Shown one piece after another: positions 23,255 to 32,357 of a stretch of DNA of 46,986 bases. Location: the NCBI RefSeq assembly GCF_000233455.1, contig NZ_JH376424.1, forward strand, positions 1 through 46,986, written 5' to 3'. The stretch's first letter is position 1, and every line of letters starts with the position of its first letter. Below the pieces are notes generated by a model that saw only the letters and a program-made list of their open reading frames with translations, had not been told where the DNA came from and did not search any database. The stretch is from [Clostridium] citroniae WAL-17108. Its GTDB lineage: Bacteria; Bacillota; Clostridia; Lachnospirales; Lachnospiraceae. The position numbers and the translations under genes are program-made.

Positions 23255-25498
23255 ATGCAGAAATACTGCAATTTAAACCTGGGATGGAGATTCAAAGAGG
23301 GTTTTAAGGAAGAATACATAACAGGCGGTAAGGATGAAGAAGGCCAGCTGGTCAATGTACCCCATACGGTGAAGGAGATTCCCTATGACTGTTTTGATCA
23401 GACCATGACCTGCATGATATCCACATATATCCGCAGCTTCAGCCTTCCGGGGCTGGAGGGAAAACGCGCCCTGGTTTCATTTGAGGGAGTCTCCGCCTGC
23501 TACGATCTATATATCAATGGACGCAGGGCGGGCAGCCATAAGGGGGCGTACTCCACGGCGCTGTTTGATATTACGGAGTATGTAAAACCGGGGGAGAACA
23601 GGATGGTCCTTCGGGTGGACTCCCATGAGAGAGAGGATATACCGCCCAATGGTTCCACCGTGGATTTCCTGATCTACGGCGGGATATACAGGGATGTTAC
23701 CCTGTATATCCAGGAGGAAACATATCTGAAGCAGGTATTATTCCGCTACACCCTGGATCATGACCATGCGGTGATGGAACCGGAGCTTCTGATCAAAAGC
23801 CATGGCCATGAGCGGGAACTGTGGGCCGTGGCGTCCCTCCGTAAGGACGGAACCCTGGTGTGGGAAAAGCGGCAGCGGATATGGGCTGCGCCGGATAACG
23901 GAAGCATTTTACTGGAACCCGGTGATGTGGGGACGGTAAAGCTGTGGCAGCCGGATGACCCGCAGCTTTATGAGGCCAGTGTTACATTACAGGATGAGGA
24001 TGGACGGCAGGTGGACGGATTCCGGGCGCGGATCGGATTTCGGACCATCCGTGTGGAGCCGGATGGATTTTACCTGAACGGAGAACGGATCAAGCTGATG
24101 GGGCTGAACCGCCACCAGTCTTATCCCTATGTGGGATATGCCATGGGAAGGCGGGCCCAGGAAAAGGATGCCTGGCTGCTGAAAAAATTCATGGGCCTTA
24201 ACATGGTGCGCTGTTCCCACTATATGCAGTCCAGGTATTTCCTGGACCGGTGCGATGAATTGGGGCTTATGGTTTTTGAGGAAATTCCCGGCTGGGGCTA
24301 TGTGGGTGACGAGGAATTTAAAAAGGTGGTATTCCAGGATCTGGAAAATATGGTGCTGGGACACTATAACCATCCCGGCATTGTGATATGGGGGACGCGT
24401 CTGAACGAGACAACGGATCATGACGAGCTGTACCGGGAGACCAACCGGCGCTGCAAGGCCATGGACCCTTCCAGGCCGACCACCGGGGTGCGCTGGGAAA
24501 CAGGCAGCCATTTGATCGAGGATATATACAGTTATAATGATTACAGCGAGGACGACCAGGGAGAGCATATGCTGCTGAGCGCCCACCAGGCCACGGGCAG
24601 TACAAAACGGGTGCCTTATCTGGTGAGCGAGCATACGGGGGCGGTCCTTCCCACTAAGCCCTTTGACTCGGAAGAACGGCAGGAAGAGTTTGCAATCCGC
24701 CATGCAAGGGCCATGAGCAAGATCATGACTTCAGACCAATACCTGGGAGGTCTTGGGTGGTGTATGTTTGACTACAACACCCATAATGACCACAATTCCC
24801 TTAATAAGATCTGTTACCATGGGGTACTGGATATGTTCCGCGTGCCCAAGTGGGCGGCATGGCTGTATGCAAGCCAGAAATCCCCCAAGGAGGAGGCGGT
24901 CCTGGTTCCCTGTTCCATGGTGGGAAGGGGAGAGCGCTGTGAGCCGGTCCCCTTTTATGTGCTGACAAACTGCGACTATATTGAGGTAACCCTGTCCAAT
25001 GATATAACAAGGACCTATTATCCCAGTGTTAAATTTCCGGGCCTTGCCCATCCTCCGGTGCTGGTGACTGAGAACGGCGAGTTCTGGCAGCACAGATGGA
25101 CCGGGGCCAGGATCGTGGGCTATGTGGGAGATGAGGCAGTGGCGGAGAGACGGTACTCCGACAACCCAAGGCTGGCCAGGCTGATGGTCGAGGTGGATGA
25201 CGCGGTCCTCTATAACGACCAGGTGGATGAGACCCGGGTGGTCTGCACTTTTGCGGATGAGTACGGAAACCGGCTGTATCATCATCCCCAGGTGGTCAGT
25301 GTGTCTGTGGAAGGTGACATTGAGCTGATCGGTCCGCCCCTGATCCCGTCCCTGGGAGGATGCGCGGCTTTCTGGGTCCGGACCCGTGCCGGCGGGACGC
25401 AGGGAACAGCCTGCATCCATATCCATACCCCCAGGCCGGAGATCGATGATCAGACCGTGACCATACGGCTGGAACGGGAAGATGAGAAAAGCTTTTAA
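23255..25498 (+). CDS. Glycoside hydrolase family 2 (beta-galactosidase-like)
   Basis: A 747-residue enzyme without signal peptide, so probably cytoplasmic, splitting sugars brought in by the importer just upstream. Layout: sugar-binding jelly roll (about 1-180, with GVSACYDLYINGRRAGSHKGAYSTALFDIT), immunoglobulin-like domain (about 180-275), TIM barrel from about 280 (MGLNRHQSYPYVG) and C-terminal beta domains. The likely acid/base is Glu385 in WGTRLNE and the likely nucleophile Glu459 in LVSEHTG. The Asn-x-Lys motif of gut beta-glucuronidases is not seen, which argues against glucuronide substrates. The ATG at 23255 follows GAGGGAAG; a GTG at 23240 would overlap that site. Exact substrate unknown. 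Confidence 0.88.
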   Translation: MQKYCNLNLGWRFKEGFKEEYITGGKDEEGQLVNVPHTVKEIPYDCFDQTMTCMISTYIRSFSLPGLEGKRALVSFEGVSACYDLYINGRRAGSHKGAYSTALFDITEYVKPGENRMVLRVDSHEREDIPPNGSTVDFLIYGGIYRDVTLYIQEETYLKQVLFRYTLDHDHAVMEPELLIKSHGHERELWAVASLRKDGTLVWEKRQRIWAAPDNGSILLEPGDVGTVKLWQPDDPQLYEASVTLQDEDGRQVDGFRARIGFRTIRVEPDGFYLNGERIKLMGLNRHQSYPYVGYAMGRRAQEKDAWLLKKFMGLNMVRCSHYMQSRYFLDRCDELGLMVFEEIPGWGYVGDEEFKKVVFQDLENMVLGHYNHPGIVIWGTRLNETTDHDELYRETNRRCKAMDPSRPTTGVRWETGSHLIEDIYSYNDYSEDDQGEHMLLSAHQATGSTKRVPYLVSEHTGAVLPTKPFDSEERQEEFAIRHARAMSKIMTSDQYLGGLGWCMFDYNTHNDHNSLNKICYHGVLDMFRVPKWAAWLYASQKSPKEEAVLVPCSMVGRGERCEPVPFYVLTNCDYIEVTLSNDITRTYYPSVKFPGLAHPPVLVTENGEFWQHRWTGARIVGYVGDEAVAERRYSDNPRLARLMVEVDDAVLYNDQVDETRVVCTFADEYGNRLYHHPQVVSVSVEGDIELIGPPLIPSLGGCAAFWVRTRAGGTQGTACIHIHTPRPEIDDQTVTIRLEREDEKSF

Positions 25499-25507
25499 AA
25501 ACCCGGA

Positions 25508-25536
25508 TTGACTTCTATGGTATTTTAATATAAAAT
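25508..25536 (+). promoter_or_regulatory. Promoter of miaB
   Basis: TTGACT (25508-25513), 17 bp, TAAAAT (25531-25536). Transcription would start near 25543, giving a leader of about 115 nt that contains both hairpins at 25560-25625. Confidence 0.65.
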
Positions 25537-25559
25537 TCATACTGTTAATAATTATAATT

Positions 25560-25625
25560 GGCTGGACCATGCGGTCCAGCCTGCTTGCGTGTTACACCAT
25601 ATGGAAAACGGCTGTTTTCCATATG
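25560..25625 (+). promoter_or_regulatory. Two perfect hairpins in the miaB leader
   Basis: Hairpin 1: GGCTGGACC (25560-25568) with GGTCCAGCC (25573-25581), 9 bp, 4-nt loop. Hairpin 2: CATATGGAAAAC (25598-25609) with GTTTTCCATATG (25614-25625), 12 bp, loop GGCT. Neither has a T run, so simple termination is unlikely. They end 18 nt before the GAGGAG ribosome binding site of miaB. Confidence 0.8.
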
Positions 25626-25656
25626 TATACAGGAAGAAACAGTGAGGAGCAGATTG

Positions 25657-27150
25657 ATGGAAGAATCCAGAACTACAATAAAAGACAAAGACATAATGCC
25701 CCCGGACATGGAGCCGGAACGCCAGCAGTACTTTATGGAACGGGCCAGATCACAGGTGGGAGAGCTTTCGGACCGTCTGGGACGGCCCCTGACCTGCTGC
25801 ATCAACACCTTTGGGTGCCAGATGAATGCCAGGGATTCGGAGAAGCTTTTGGGGATCCTGGAAACCATAGGGTACAAGGCCGTGGAATCGGAGGAGGCTG
25901 ATTTTGTCCTCTACAATACATGTACGGTGCGTGAAAATGCAAACCTGCGGGTCTACGGGCGTCTGGGACAGCTGGGAGCCTACAAGAAAAAACATCCCCA
26001 GATGATGATCGCCCTGTGCGGCTGCATGATGCAGGAAAAGGAAGTGGTGGACAAGATAAAGAAGAGCTACCGCTACGTGGACCTGATCTTTGGAACCCAC
26101 AATATATTTAAGCTGGCAGAGCTGGTGTCCGTCTGTCTGGACAGCCGCAAAAAGGAAGATGAGAGCCGGAGGGGAGGCTCCGGCAAAGCCCACAAGCACC
26201 AAATGGTTGTGGATGTGTGGGAGGACACGGACCAGATCGTGGAGGATCTGCCGGTGGAGCGAAAATATCCTTTTAAATCCGGCGTCAATATCATGTTTGG
26301 CTGCAATAATTTCTGCAGCTACTGCATTGTTCCCTATGTTCGGGGGCGGGAACGCAGCAGGAAGCCGGAGGAGATCGTAAAGGAGATCAGTAAAATGGCT
26401 TCCGAGGGCGTGGTGGAAGTCATGCTTTTGGGACAGAATGTAAACTCCTACGGCAAGAATCTGGACACGCCCATGACATTTGCACAGCTTTTAAGGGAAG
26501 TGGAGCAGATCGAGGGCATCCGCAGGATCCGATTCATGACCTCCCATCCCAAGGACCTGTCAGAGGAGCTGATCCAGGTCATGGCGCAGTCGGATAAGAT
26601 CTGCCGCCATCTGCACCTGCCTTTGCAGTCGGGAAGCAGCAGGATCCTTAAGAAAATGAACCGTGTCTACACAAAGGAGCAGTTTGTTGAACTGGCCGGC
26701 CGGATCAAGAAAGCGGTTCCAGGCATTTCCCTGACAACAGATATCATAGTGGGGTTCCCGGGAGAGACGGAGGAGGATTTCCAGGAAACCCTGGATGTGG
26801 TGCGCCGGGTGGAGTTTGACAGCGCATTTACCTTTATCTACTCCAAACGGACCGGAACCCCGGCAGCGTCCATGGAGGATCAGATCCCCCATGAGGAGAT
26901 TAAAGACCGCTTTGACCGCCTGCTTAAGGAGGTGCAGGATATTTCCGCCAGGATGTGCAGCAGGGACGTCCATACCGTGCAGGAGGTGCTGGTGGAGGAG
27001 GTCAATGACCACTCCCCGGATCTGGTCACAGGACGGCTGTCCAACAACACGGTGGTGCATTTCCCCGGGGACTCGTCCCTCATAGGACAGCTGGTACCCG
27101 TATATCTGGAAGAGAGCAAAGGATTTTATTACATGGGAAAAAGAATGTAG
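25657..27150 (+). CDS. miaB: tRNA-2-methylthio-N6-dimethylallyladenosine synthase
   Basis: A 497-residue radical SAM methylthiotransferase that adds the methylthio group to isopentenyl-A37 of tRNAs reading UNN codons. The N-terminal UPF0004 domain has its iron-sulfur cysteines (Cys54 in FGCQMNARDSE, then NTCTVRENA and ALCGCMMQ). The radical SAM cluster is Cys216, Cys220, Cys223 in GCNNFCSYC, followed by YVRGRERSR. A C-terminal TRAM domain covers about the last 65 residues. The ATG at 25657 follows GAGGAG (25644-25649); the upstream in-frame extension spans the leader hairpins and is not expected to be translated. mutS follows after 53 bp, a common clostridial pair. Confidence 0.95.
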   Translation: MEESRTTIKDKDIMPPDMEPERQQYFMERARSQVGELSDRLGRPLTCCINTFGCQMNARDSEKLLGILETIGYKAVESEEADFVLYNTCTVRENANLRVYGRLGQLGAYKKKHPQMMIALCGCMMQEKEVVDKIKKSYRYVDLIFGTHNIFKLAELVSVCLDSRKKEDESRRGGSGKAHKHQMVVDVWEDTDQIVEDLPVERKYPFKSGVNIMFGCNNFCSYCIVPYVRGRERSRKPEEIVKEISKMASEGVVEVMLLGQNVNSYGKNLDTPMTFAQLLREVEQIEGIRRIRFMTSHPKDLSEELIQVMAQSDKICRHLHLPLQSGSSRILKKMNRVYTKEQFVELAGRIKKAVPGISLTTDIIVGFPGETEEDFQETLDVVRRVEFDSAFTFIYSKRTGTPAASMEDQIPHEEIKDRFDRLLKEVQDISARMCSRDVHTVQEVLVEEVNDHSPDLVTGRLSNNTVVHFPGDSSLIGQLVPVYLEESKGFYYMGKRM

Positions 27151-27203
27151 GTGATACACCGTCAACCTGCATCCAACGATACGAGAGAAGAGAGGACATA
27201 ATT

Positions 27204-29870
27204 TTGGTACAGTCACAATTATCACCCATGATGCAGCATTACGTAGAGACTAAAAAAGAATATCCGGACTGCATCCTGTTTTACCGTCTGGGGGATTTCT
27301 ATGAGATGTTTTTCGAGGACGCCCTGACGGTTTCAAAGGAGCTGGAGATCACCCTGACCGGAAAAGACTGCGGCCTTGATGAGCGCGCTCCCATGTGCGG
27401 CGTGCCCTATCATGCAGTGGAGTCTTACCTGTACCGTCTGGTCCAGAAGGGATATAAGGTGGCCATAGCGGAACAGGTGGAGGATCCCAAGCTTGCAAAG
27501 GGGCTTGTGAAGCGGGAAGTGATCCGCGTGGTTACCCCCGGGACCATCACCAGTGTGCAGGCCCTGGATGAGACTAAGAACAACTATCTCATGGGAATCG
27601 TCTGCATGGACGGCATTTACGGCATTTCCACTGCGGACATCACCACCGGGGACTTTATGGTAACCGAAGTGGATTCGGACCGGGAGCTGTTTGATGAGAT
27701 CAACAAGTTTTCCCCTTCCGAGATCATCTGTAACAATGCTTTTTATATGTCCGGCGTGGATCTGGAAGAGCTTAAGAACCGCTATCATGTGGTCATATCA
27801 GCGTTGGACAGCCGATTCTTCGGTGATGAGTCCTGCCGCAGGGTGCTGCGGGAGCATTTCCGTGTGGGTCATTTAAGCGGTCTGGGACTCACCGATTACG
27901 GTACGGGGATCATTGCGGCAGGGGCAGTGATGCAGTATATGTATGAAACCCAGAAAAATACCCTGGAACACATTACCACCATCACCCCCTATTCCACAGG
28001 GCAGTTTATGGTCATTGACACCTCTACCAGGAGAAACCTGGAGCTGGTGGAGACCATGCGGGAAAAGCAGAAGCGGGGAACCCTGCTCTGGGTCCTGGAC
28101 AAGACCAAGACAGCCATGGGGGCGCGCCTTCTGAGAAGTTACATTGAACAGCCCCTGATCCATAAGGACGAGATCATGAAACGGCAGGAAGCAGTGGAAG
28201 AGCTGAATATGAATTATATTTCCCGGGAGGAGATCTGCGAGTACCTCAATCCCATCTATGATCTGGAACGCCTGATCGGGCGTATCAGTTATAAGACGGC
28301 CAACCCAAGGGATCTGATTGCATTTAAAAGTTCCCTGGAAATGCTTCCACACATCAAGCGGATCCTGGGAGAGTTTACCGGAGAACTGTTAAGAAGCCTG
28401 GCAGAGGAACTGGACAGCCTCCAGGATATTTATGAGCTGATCGGGGAGGCGATCCTGGAGGATCCGCCTGTAACGGTCCGCGAGGGCGGCATCATCAAGG
28501 ACGGCTATAACGAGGAGGCGGACAAGCTGCGCCAGGCCAAGACAGAGGGTAAGAACTGGCTGGCAGAGCTGGAGTCAAAGGAAAAGGAAAAAACAGGGAT
28601 CAAGACCCTGAAGGTAAAATTCAACAAGGTGTTCGGCTACTATTTTGAGGTTACCAATTCCTTTAAGGACCAGGTGCCGGATTACTTTGTGCGCAAGCAG
28701 ACACTGACCAATGCGGAGCGTTTTACCACAGATGAGCTAAAGCATCTGGAGGACATTATCATGGGAGCCGAGGACAAGCTGGTCTCCCTGGAATATGACC
28801 TGTTCTGTCAGGTGAGGGACAGCATTGCGGCCCAGGTGGTCCGCATCCAGAAGACGGCAAAGGCCATTGCGGGAGTGGATGTGTTCTGCTCCCTGTCCGT
28901 GGTGAGCACGCGCCGGAATTATGTAAAGCCCATGATCAACGAGAAGGGCGTGATCCAGATCAAAAACGGCCGCCATCCCGTGGTGGAGCAGATGATGCGG
29001 GATGACCTGTTTGTGGCCAACGATACCTTCCTGGACAATGGCAAGAACCGTCTGTCCGTTATCACAGGCCCTAACATGGCGGGTAAATCCACCTATATGC
29101 GCCAGGTGGCCCTGATCGTGCTCATGGCCCAGCTGGGCAGCTTTGTGCCTGCCCAGGAGGCGGACATCGGAATCTGCGACAGGATCTTTACCAGGGTGGG
29201 CGCCTCCGATGACCTGGCCAGCGGGCAAAGCACCTTTATGGTGGAAATGACCGAGGTGGCCAATATCCTGCGCAATGCCACAAGGAACAGCCTGCTGGTC
29301 CTGGACGAGATCGGAAGGGGAACCAGCACCTTTGACGGCCTGTCCATTGCGTGGGCTGTGATCGAACACATCAGCAGTACAAAGCTTCTGGGAGCCAAGA
29401 CACTGTTCGCAACCCATTACCATGAGCTTACGGAGCTGGAGGGCACCATTGCGGGGGTGAAAAACTACTGTATTGCGGTGAAGGAGCAGGGGGATGATAT
29501 CGTGTTCCTGCGAAAGATCGTCCGGGGCGGGGCTGATAAAAGCTACGGCATCCAGGTGGCCAAACTGGCAGGTGTACCTGATTCAGTCATTGCCAGGGCC
29601 AAGGAGATCGCAGAGGAACTCAGCGATGCCGACATCACGGCCAGGGCCAAGGAGATCGCGGAGATCAGCTCCAACATTACCCAGCACAAGGCGGTTCCCA
29701 AGCCAGACGAGGTGGATATGCAGCAGCTCACCTTCTTTGATACGGTAAAGGATGACGACATTGTCAGGGAGCTGGACTGCCTGGAACTGTCCACCATGAC
29801 GCCCATTGATGCCCTGAACACCTTGTACCGGCTCCAGACGAAACTGAAGAACCGGTGGAAAGATAACTAA
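27204..29870 (+). CDS. mutS: DNA mismatch repair protein MutS
   Basis: An 888-residue mismatch-recognition ATPase. The mismatch-binding Phe-x-Glu is in LGDFYEMFFEDA near the N terminus; connector, lever and clamp domains follow; the ATPase has Walker A GPNMAGKS (622-629), Walker B LLVLDEIGRGTSTFDG, and ends with FATHYHELTELEG. The start is taken as TTG 27204, behind GAGAGGA, which gives the family N terminus (QLSPMMQHYVETKKEYPD); ATG at 27228 or 27231 is possible. Near the C terminus ARAKEIAEE and ARAKEIAEI are encoded by an exact 20-bp direct repeat 48 bp apart (29592 and 29640). mutL is not in the window. Confidence 0.96.
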   Translation: MVQSQLSPMMQHYVETKKEYPDCILFYRLGDFYEMFFEDALTVSKELEITLTGKDCGLDERAPMCGVPYHAVESYLYRLVQKGYKVAIAEQVEDPKLAKGLVKREVIRVVTPGTITSVQALDETKNNYLMGIVCMDGIYGISTADITTGDFMVTEVDSDRELFDEINKFSPSEIICNNAFYMSGVDLEELKNRYHVVISALDSRFFGDESCRRVLREHFRVGHLSGLGLTDYGTGIIAAGAVMQYMYETQKNTLEHITTITPYSTGQFMVIDTSTRRNLELVETMREKQKRGTLLWVLDKTKTAMGARLLRSYIEQPLIHKDEIMKRQEAVEELNMNYISREEICEYLNPIYDLERLIGRISYKTANPRDLIAFKSSLEMLPHIKRILGEFTGELLRSLAEELDSLQDIYELIGEAILEDPPVTVREGGIIKDGYNEEADKLRQAKTEGKNWLAELESKEKEKTGIKTLKVKFNKVFGYYFEVTNSFKDQVPDYFVRKQTLTNAERFTTDELKHLEDIIMGAEDKLVSLEYDLFCQVRDSIAAQVVRIQKTAKAIAGVDVFCSLSVVSTRRNYVKPMINEKGVIQIKNGRHPVVEQMMRDDLFVANDTFLDNGKNRLSVITGPNMAGKSTYMRQVALIVLMAQLGSFVPAQEADIGICDRIFTRVGASDDLASGQSTFMVEMTEVANILRNATRNSLLVLDEIGRGTSTFDGLSIAWAVIEHISSTKLLGAKTLFATHYHELTELEGTIAGVKNYCIAVKEQGDDIVFLRKIVRGGADKSYGIQVAKLAGVPDSVIARAKEIAEELSDADITARAKEIAEISSNITQHKAVPKPDEVDMQQLTFFDTVKDDDIVRELDCLELSTMTPIDALNTLYRLQTKLKNRWKDN

Positions 29871-29893
29871 ATAAAAGGATAATAGGAGAAAAG

Positions 29894-30823
29894 ATGAATT
29901 TCCATATATTGACATTGTTTCCGGATATGGTCATGGACGGGCTTGGAACCAGCATTACGGGCCGGGCCATGGACAGCGGGGCCATATCGGTGGAGGCCAT
30001 TGATATCAGGGCCTATTCCAGGGATAAACACAGGCATGTGGATGATGCGCCTTACGGAGGCGGGGCCGGTATGGTGATGCAGCCCGGGCCTGTGTGCGAG
30101 GCATATGAAGACCTTTGCGCGCGGACCGGTAAAAAACCCAGGGTCCTCTACATGACGCCCCAGGGCAGGGTATTCAACCAGTCCATTGCCGAGGAACTGG
30201 CAAAGGAGGAGGACCTGGTGTTCCTGTGCGGTCACTATGAGGGCATTGACGAGAGGGCGCTGGAGCTGATCGTCACGGATCATCTCTCTGTGGGGGACTT
30301 TGTGCTCACGGGCGGAGAGCTTCCTGCCATGGTAATGATAGACTGTATCTCCAGGCTGGTGCCGGGCGTGCTGAACAATGAGGTGTCAGCAGAGGAGGAG
30401 TCCTTTCACGACAATCTGCTGGAATATCCGCAGTATACCAGGCCGGAGGTGTTCCGGGGCATGGCTGTTCCCGAAGTGCTCTTAAGCGGACATCACAAGA
30501 ATATTGAAGAGTGGCGCAGGCAGCAGTCCATCAAACGCACCCTGGAGCGCCGCCCGGACCTGCTTGCCGGAGCCAGACTGACCCTAAAGGAGCACAAATA
30601 TCTGGATTCCCTGGGGCAGGGAGAGGGCGGCATCGGGCAGCTGGAGGAGATCCTGGAAAGCTATGCGGAGTCCGCGGGAAGCGGGGAAGCAGCTCCCCGG
30701 ATCAAACGCCGGGCCATGGCGGCGGCAAAGAAGCTGCTGGCTTCCGGGGAATGCACCCTGGAGGATGTGAAAAGCTTTTATAAAGTGTGCAGTTTAAAGA
30801 TCAAATGGCTGAAACACAAATGA
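29894..30823 (+). CDS. trmD: tRNA (guanine37-N1)-methyltransferase with C-terminal extension
   Basis: A 309-residue SPOUT methyltransferase that makes m1G37 in tRNAs and prevents +1 frameshifting. The active-site blocks DDAPYGGGAGMVM, LCGHYEGIDERA and SVGDFVLTGGELPAM (the trefoil knot) are all present, as is the C-terminal helix EEWRRQQSIKRTLERRPDLL. Classic TrmD ends at about 240 residues; here roughly 65 more follow, ending in a basic, helical stretch. I do not recognise that extension. The gene sits behind mutS rather than in the usual rpsP-rimM-trmD-rplS order. Confidence 0.94.
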   Translation: MNFHILTLFPDMVMDGLGTSITGRAMDSGAISVEAIDIRAYSRDKHRHVDDAPYGGGAGMVMQPGPVCEAYEDLCARTGKKPRVLYMTPQGRVFNQSIAEELAKEEDLVFLCGHYEGIDERALELIVTDHLSVGDFVLTGGELPAMVMIDCISRLVPGVLNNEVSAEEESFHDNLLEYPQYTRPEVFRGMAVPEVLLSGHHKNIEEWRRQQSIKRTLERRPDLLAGARLTLKEHKYLDSLGQGEGGIGQLEEILESYAESAGSGEAAPRIKRRAMAAAKKLLASGECTLEDVKSFYKVCSLKIKWLKHK

Positions 30824-30861
30824 TATCCGGTTATAAAATCCAGTACAACGCAAGCACGGCG

Positions 30862-30890
30862 TTGACAGAATCCTCAGAATATTGTACAAT
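30862..30890 (+). promoter_or_regulatory. Near-consensus promoter of the CNNM/CorC gene
   Basis: TTGACA (30862-30867), 17 bp, TACAAT (30885-30890). An inverted repeat CAACGC/GCGTTG (30846-30851 with 30859-30864) overlaps the -35 box and could be an operator or the remains of a trmD terminator without T run. Confidence 0.75.
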
Positions 30891-30928
30891 TTCATGAAAA
30901 TACGCAAACGAAACAGGAGTTGATAATT

Positions 30929-32209
30929 TTGGACCTATCTGGTGACACGATCGCCATACGCTTAATTGTTATCATTATTTTACTGGGGCTCTCCGCCTTT
31001 TTCTCATCTTCGGAGACAGCCCTGACCACGGTTAATAAGATCCGCATCAGAAACCTGGCAGAGTCGGGCAATCAATCTGCCGTGTGGGTCATGAAGCTGG
31101 GGGAAGATCAGGGCAAGATGCTCAGTGCCATACTGATCGGCAACAACGTGGTCAACCTTTCCGCATCCTCCATGCTGACCGTACTGGCCACGGAGGTGTT
31201 CGGAAGCAGGGCGGCCGGTGCGGCCACAGGAATCCTGACCCTTTTGATCCTGATCTTTGGTGAGATCACCCCCAAGACCATCGCCACCCTGGAGGCGGAG
31301 AAGAATGCCCTCAGGTTCGGTCATGTGATCTATATCCTGATGGTCCTTCTCACACCGGTGATCGCAGCGGTGAACGGGATGTCCTTTGGCGTACTGAAGC
31401 TCCTCAACGTGGATCCCAACAAGCGGGGAGATGACATGACGGAGGACGAGCTGCGCACCATAGTGGAGGTGGGCCATGAAAAGGGCGTCATTGAGTCGGA
31501 AGAAAAAGAAATGATAAACAATGTGTTTGATCTGGGCGATTCTGTGGCCAAGGATATTATGGTTCCCAGGATTGATATGACGTTCATCAATGTGAATGCA
31601 GGCTTTGACGAGCTGCTGGAGGTGTTCCGCCAGGAGCGCTACACCCGCCTGCCCGTATACGAGGAAACCACGGACAACGTGGTGGGCATTATCAATATCA
31701 AGGACATGCTGCTGATCGAGGACAGGAAGCATTTTTCCATAGGCGACCATCTGCGGCAGCCTCTTTATACCTTTGAATCCAAAAAATTGTCCGAACTCAT
31801 GGTGGAGATGAGGGGAACCTCCAACAACATTGTCATTGTCCTGGATGAGTACGGCGCAACGGCCGGCCTGATCACCCTGGAGGATATTCTGGAGGAGATC
31901 GTAGGGGACATCAGGGATGAGTATGATGAGGATGAGGAGGACGAGCTGGTTGCCCTGGGGGAGGACCAGTATCTGGTGGAAGGAGCCATGAAGCTGGATG
32001 ACCTAAACCACAAGCTGGGATTGGAGCTGGCCTCTGAGGATTATGATTCCGTGGGAGGTCTGATCATTGACAAGCTGGAGCACCTTCCCGCCCAGGGAGA
32101 GGAAGTGGAGTGTGACGGAGTGCGCCTGGTGGTGGAGCAGGTGGATAAAAACCGCATTGACAAAATTCATCTTTACCTCCATTCCCACAGCGAAAAAGAA
32201 GAAGATTGA
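30929..32209 (+). CDS. CNNM/CorC-family transporter with CBS domains (hemolysin-like)
   Basis: A 426-residue membrane protein, probably a magnesium or related cation exporter (family knowledge: CNNM/CorC/TlyC). The N-terminal DUF21 domain (about 1-190) has several helices and the signature SAFFSSSETALTTVN plus FGEITPKTIAT. Two CBS domains follow (about 205-330; KDIMVPRIDMTFI marks the first), then an acidic linker (DEYDEDEEDEL) and the C-terminal CorC/HlyC domain. Start: TTG 30929 is chosen because AGGAG (30915-30919) lies 9 nt upstream; TTG 30920 directly abuts that site. It separates trmD from rplS, which are usually adjacent. Confidence 0.9.
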   Translation: MDLSGDTIAIRLIVIIILLGLSAFFSSSETALTTVNKIRIRNLAESGNQSAVWVMKLGEDQGKMLSAILIGNNVVNLSASSMLTVLATEVFGSRAAGAATGILTLLILIFGEITPKTIATLEAEKNALRFGHVIYILMVLLTPVIAAVNGMSFGVLKLLNVDPNKRGDDMTEDELRTIVEVGHEKGVIESEEKEMINNVFDLGDSVAKDIMVPRIDMTFINVNAGFDELLEVFRQERYTRLPVYEETTDNVVGIINIKDMLLIEDRKHFSIGDHLRQPLYTFESKKLSELMVEMRGTSNNIVIVLDEYGATAGLITLEDILEEIVGDIRDEYDEDEEDELVALGEDQYLVEGAMKLDDLNHKLGLELASEDYDSVGGLIIDKLEHLPAQGEEVECDGVRLVVEQVDKNRIDKIHLYLHSHSEKEED

Positions 32210-32221
32210 TCGATAAAAAGC

Positions 32222-32250
32222 TTGCATTTTGGGACAATATATGATAGAAT
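32222..32250 (+). promoter_or_regulatory. Promoter of rplS
   Basis: TTGCAT (32222-32227), 17 bp, TAGAAT (32245-32250). The resulting leader of about 100 nt before the rplS ribosome binding site is long enough for ribosomal-protein autoregulation, but I could not assign a known L19 leader fold. Confidence 0.6.
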
Positions 32251-32357
32251 CAGATGTTGTGACAAGAAATAGATGGTCCTCTGTTACTGAAAGGCAGTGA
32301 ATTTGATTTACCGCACATGGTATTAAGAACATCCAATAGATGAAGGAGGTTCACACG

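Noticed and set aside
23255..25498. Calling the GH2 enzyme a beta-glucuronidase
   Set aside because: The Asn-x-Lys motif that recognises glucuronic acid in gut beta-glucuronidases is not visible.
32251..32357. Known ribosomal-protein L19 leader RNA before rplS
   Set aside because: The leader length is suitable, but I could not match a defined conserved fold by eye, so no ncRNA is claimed.
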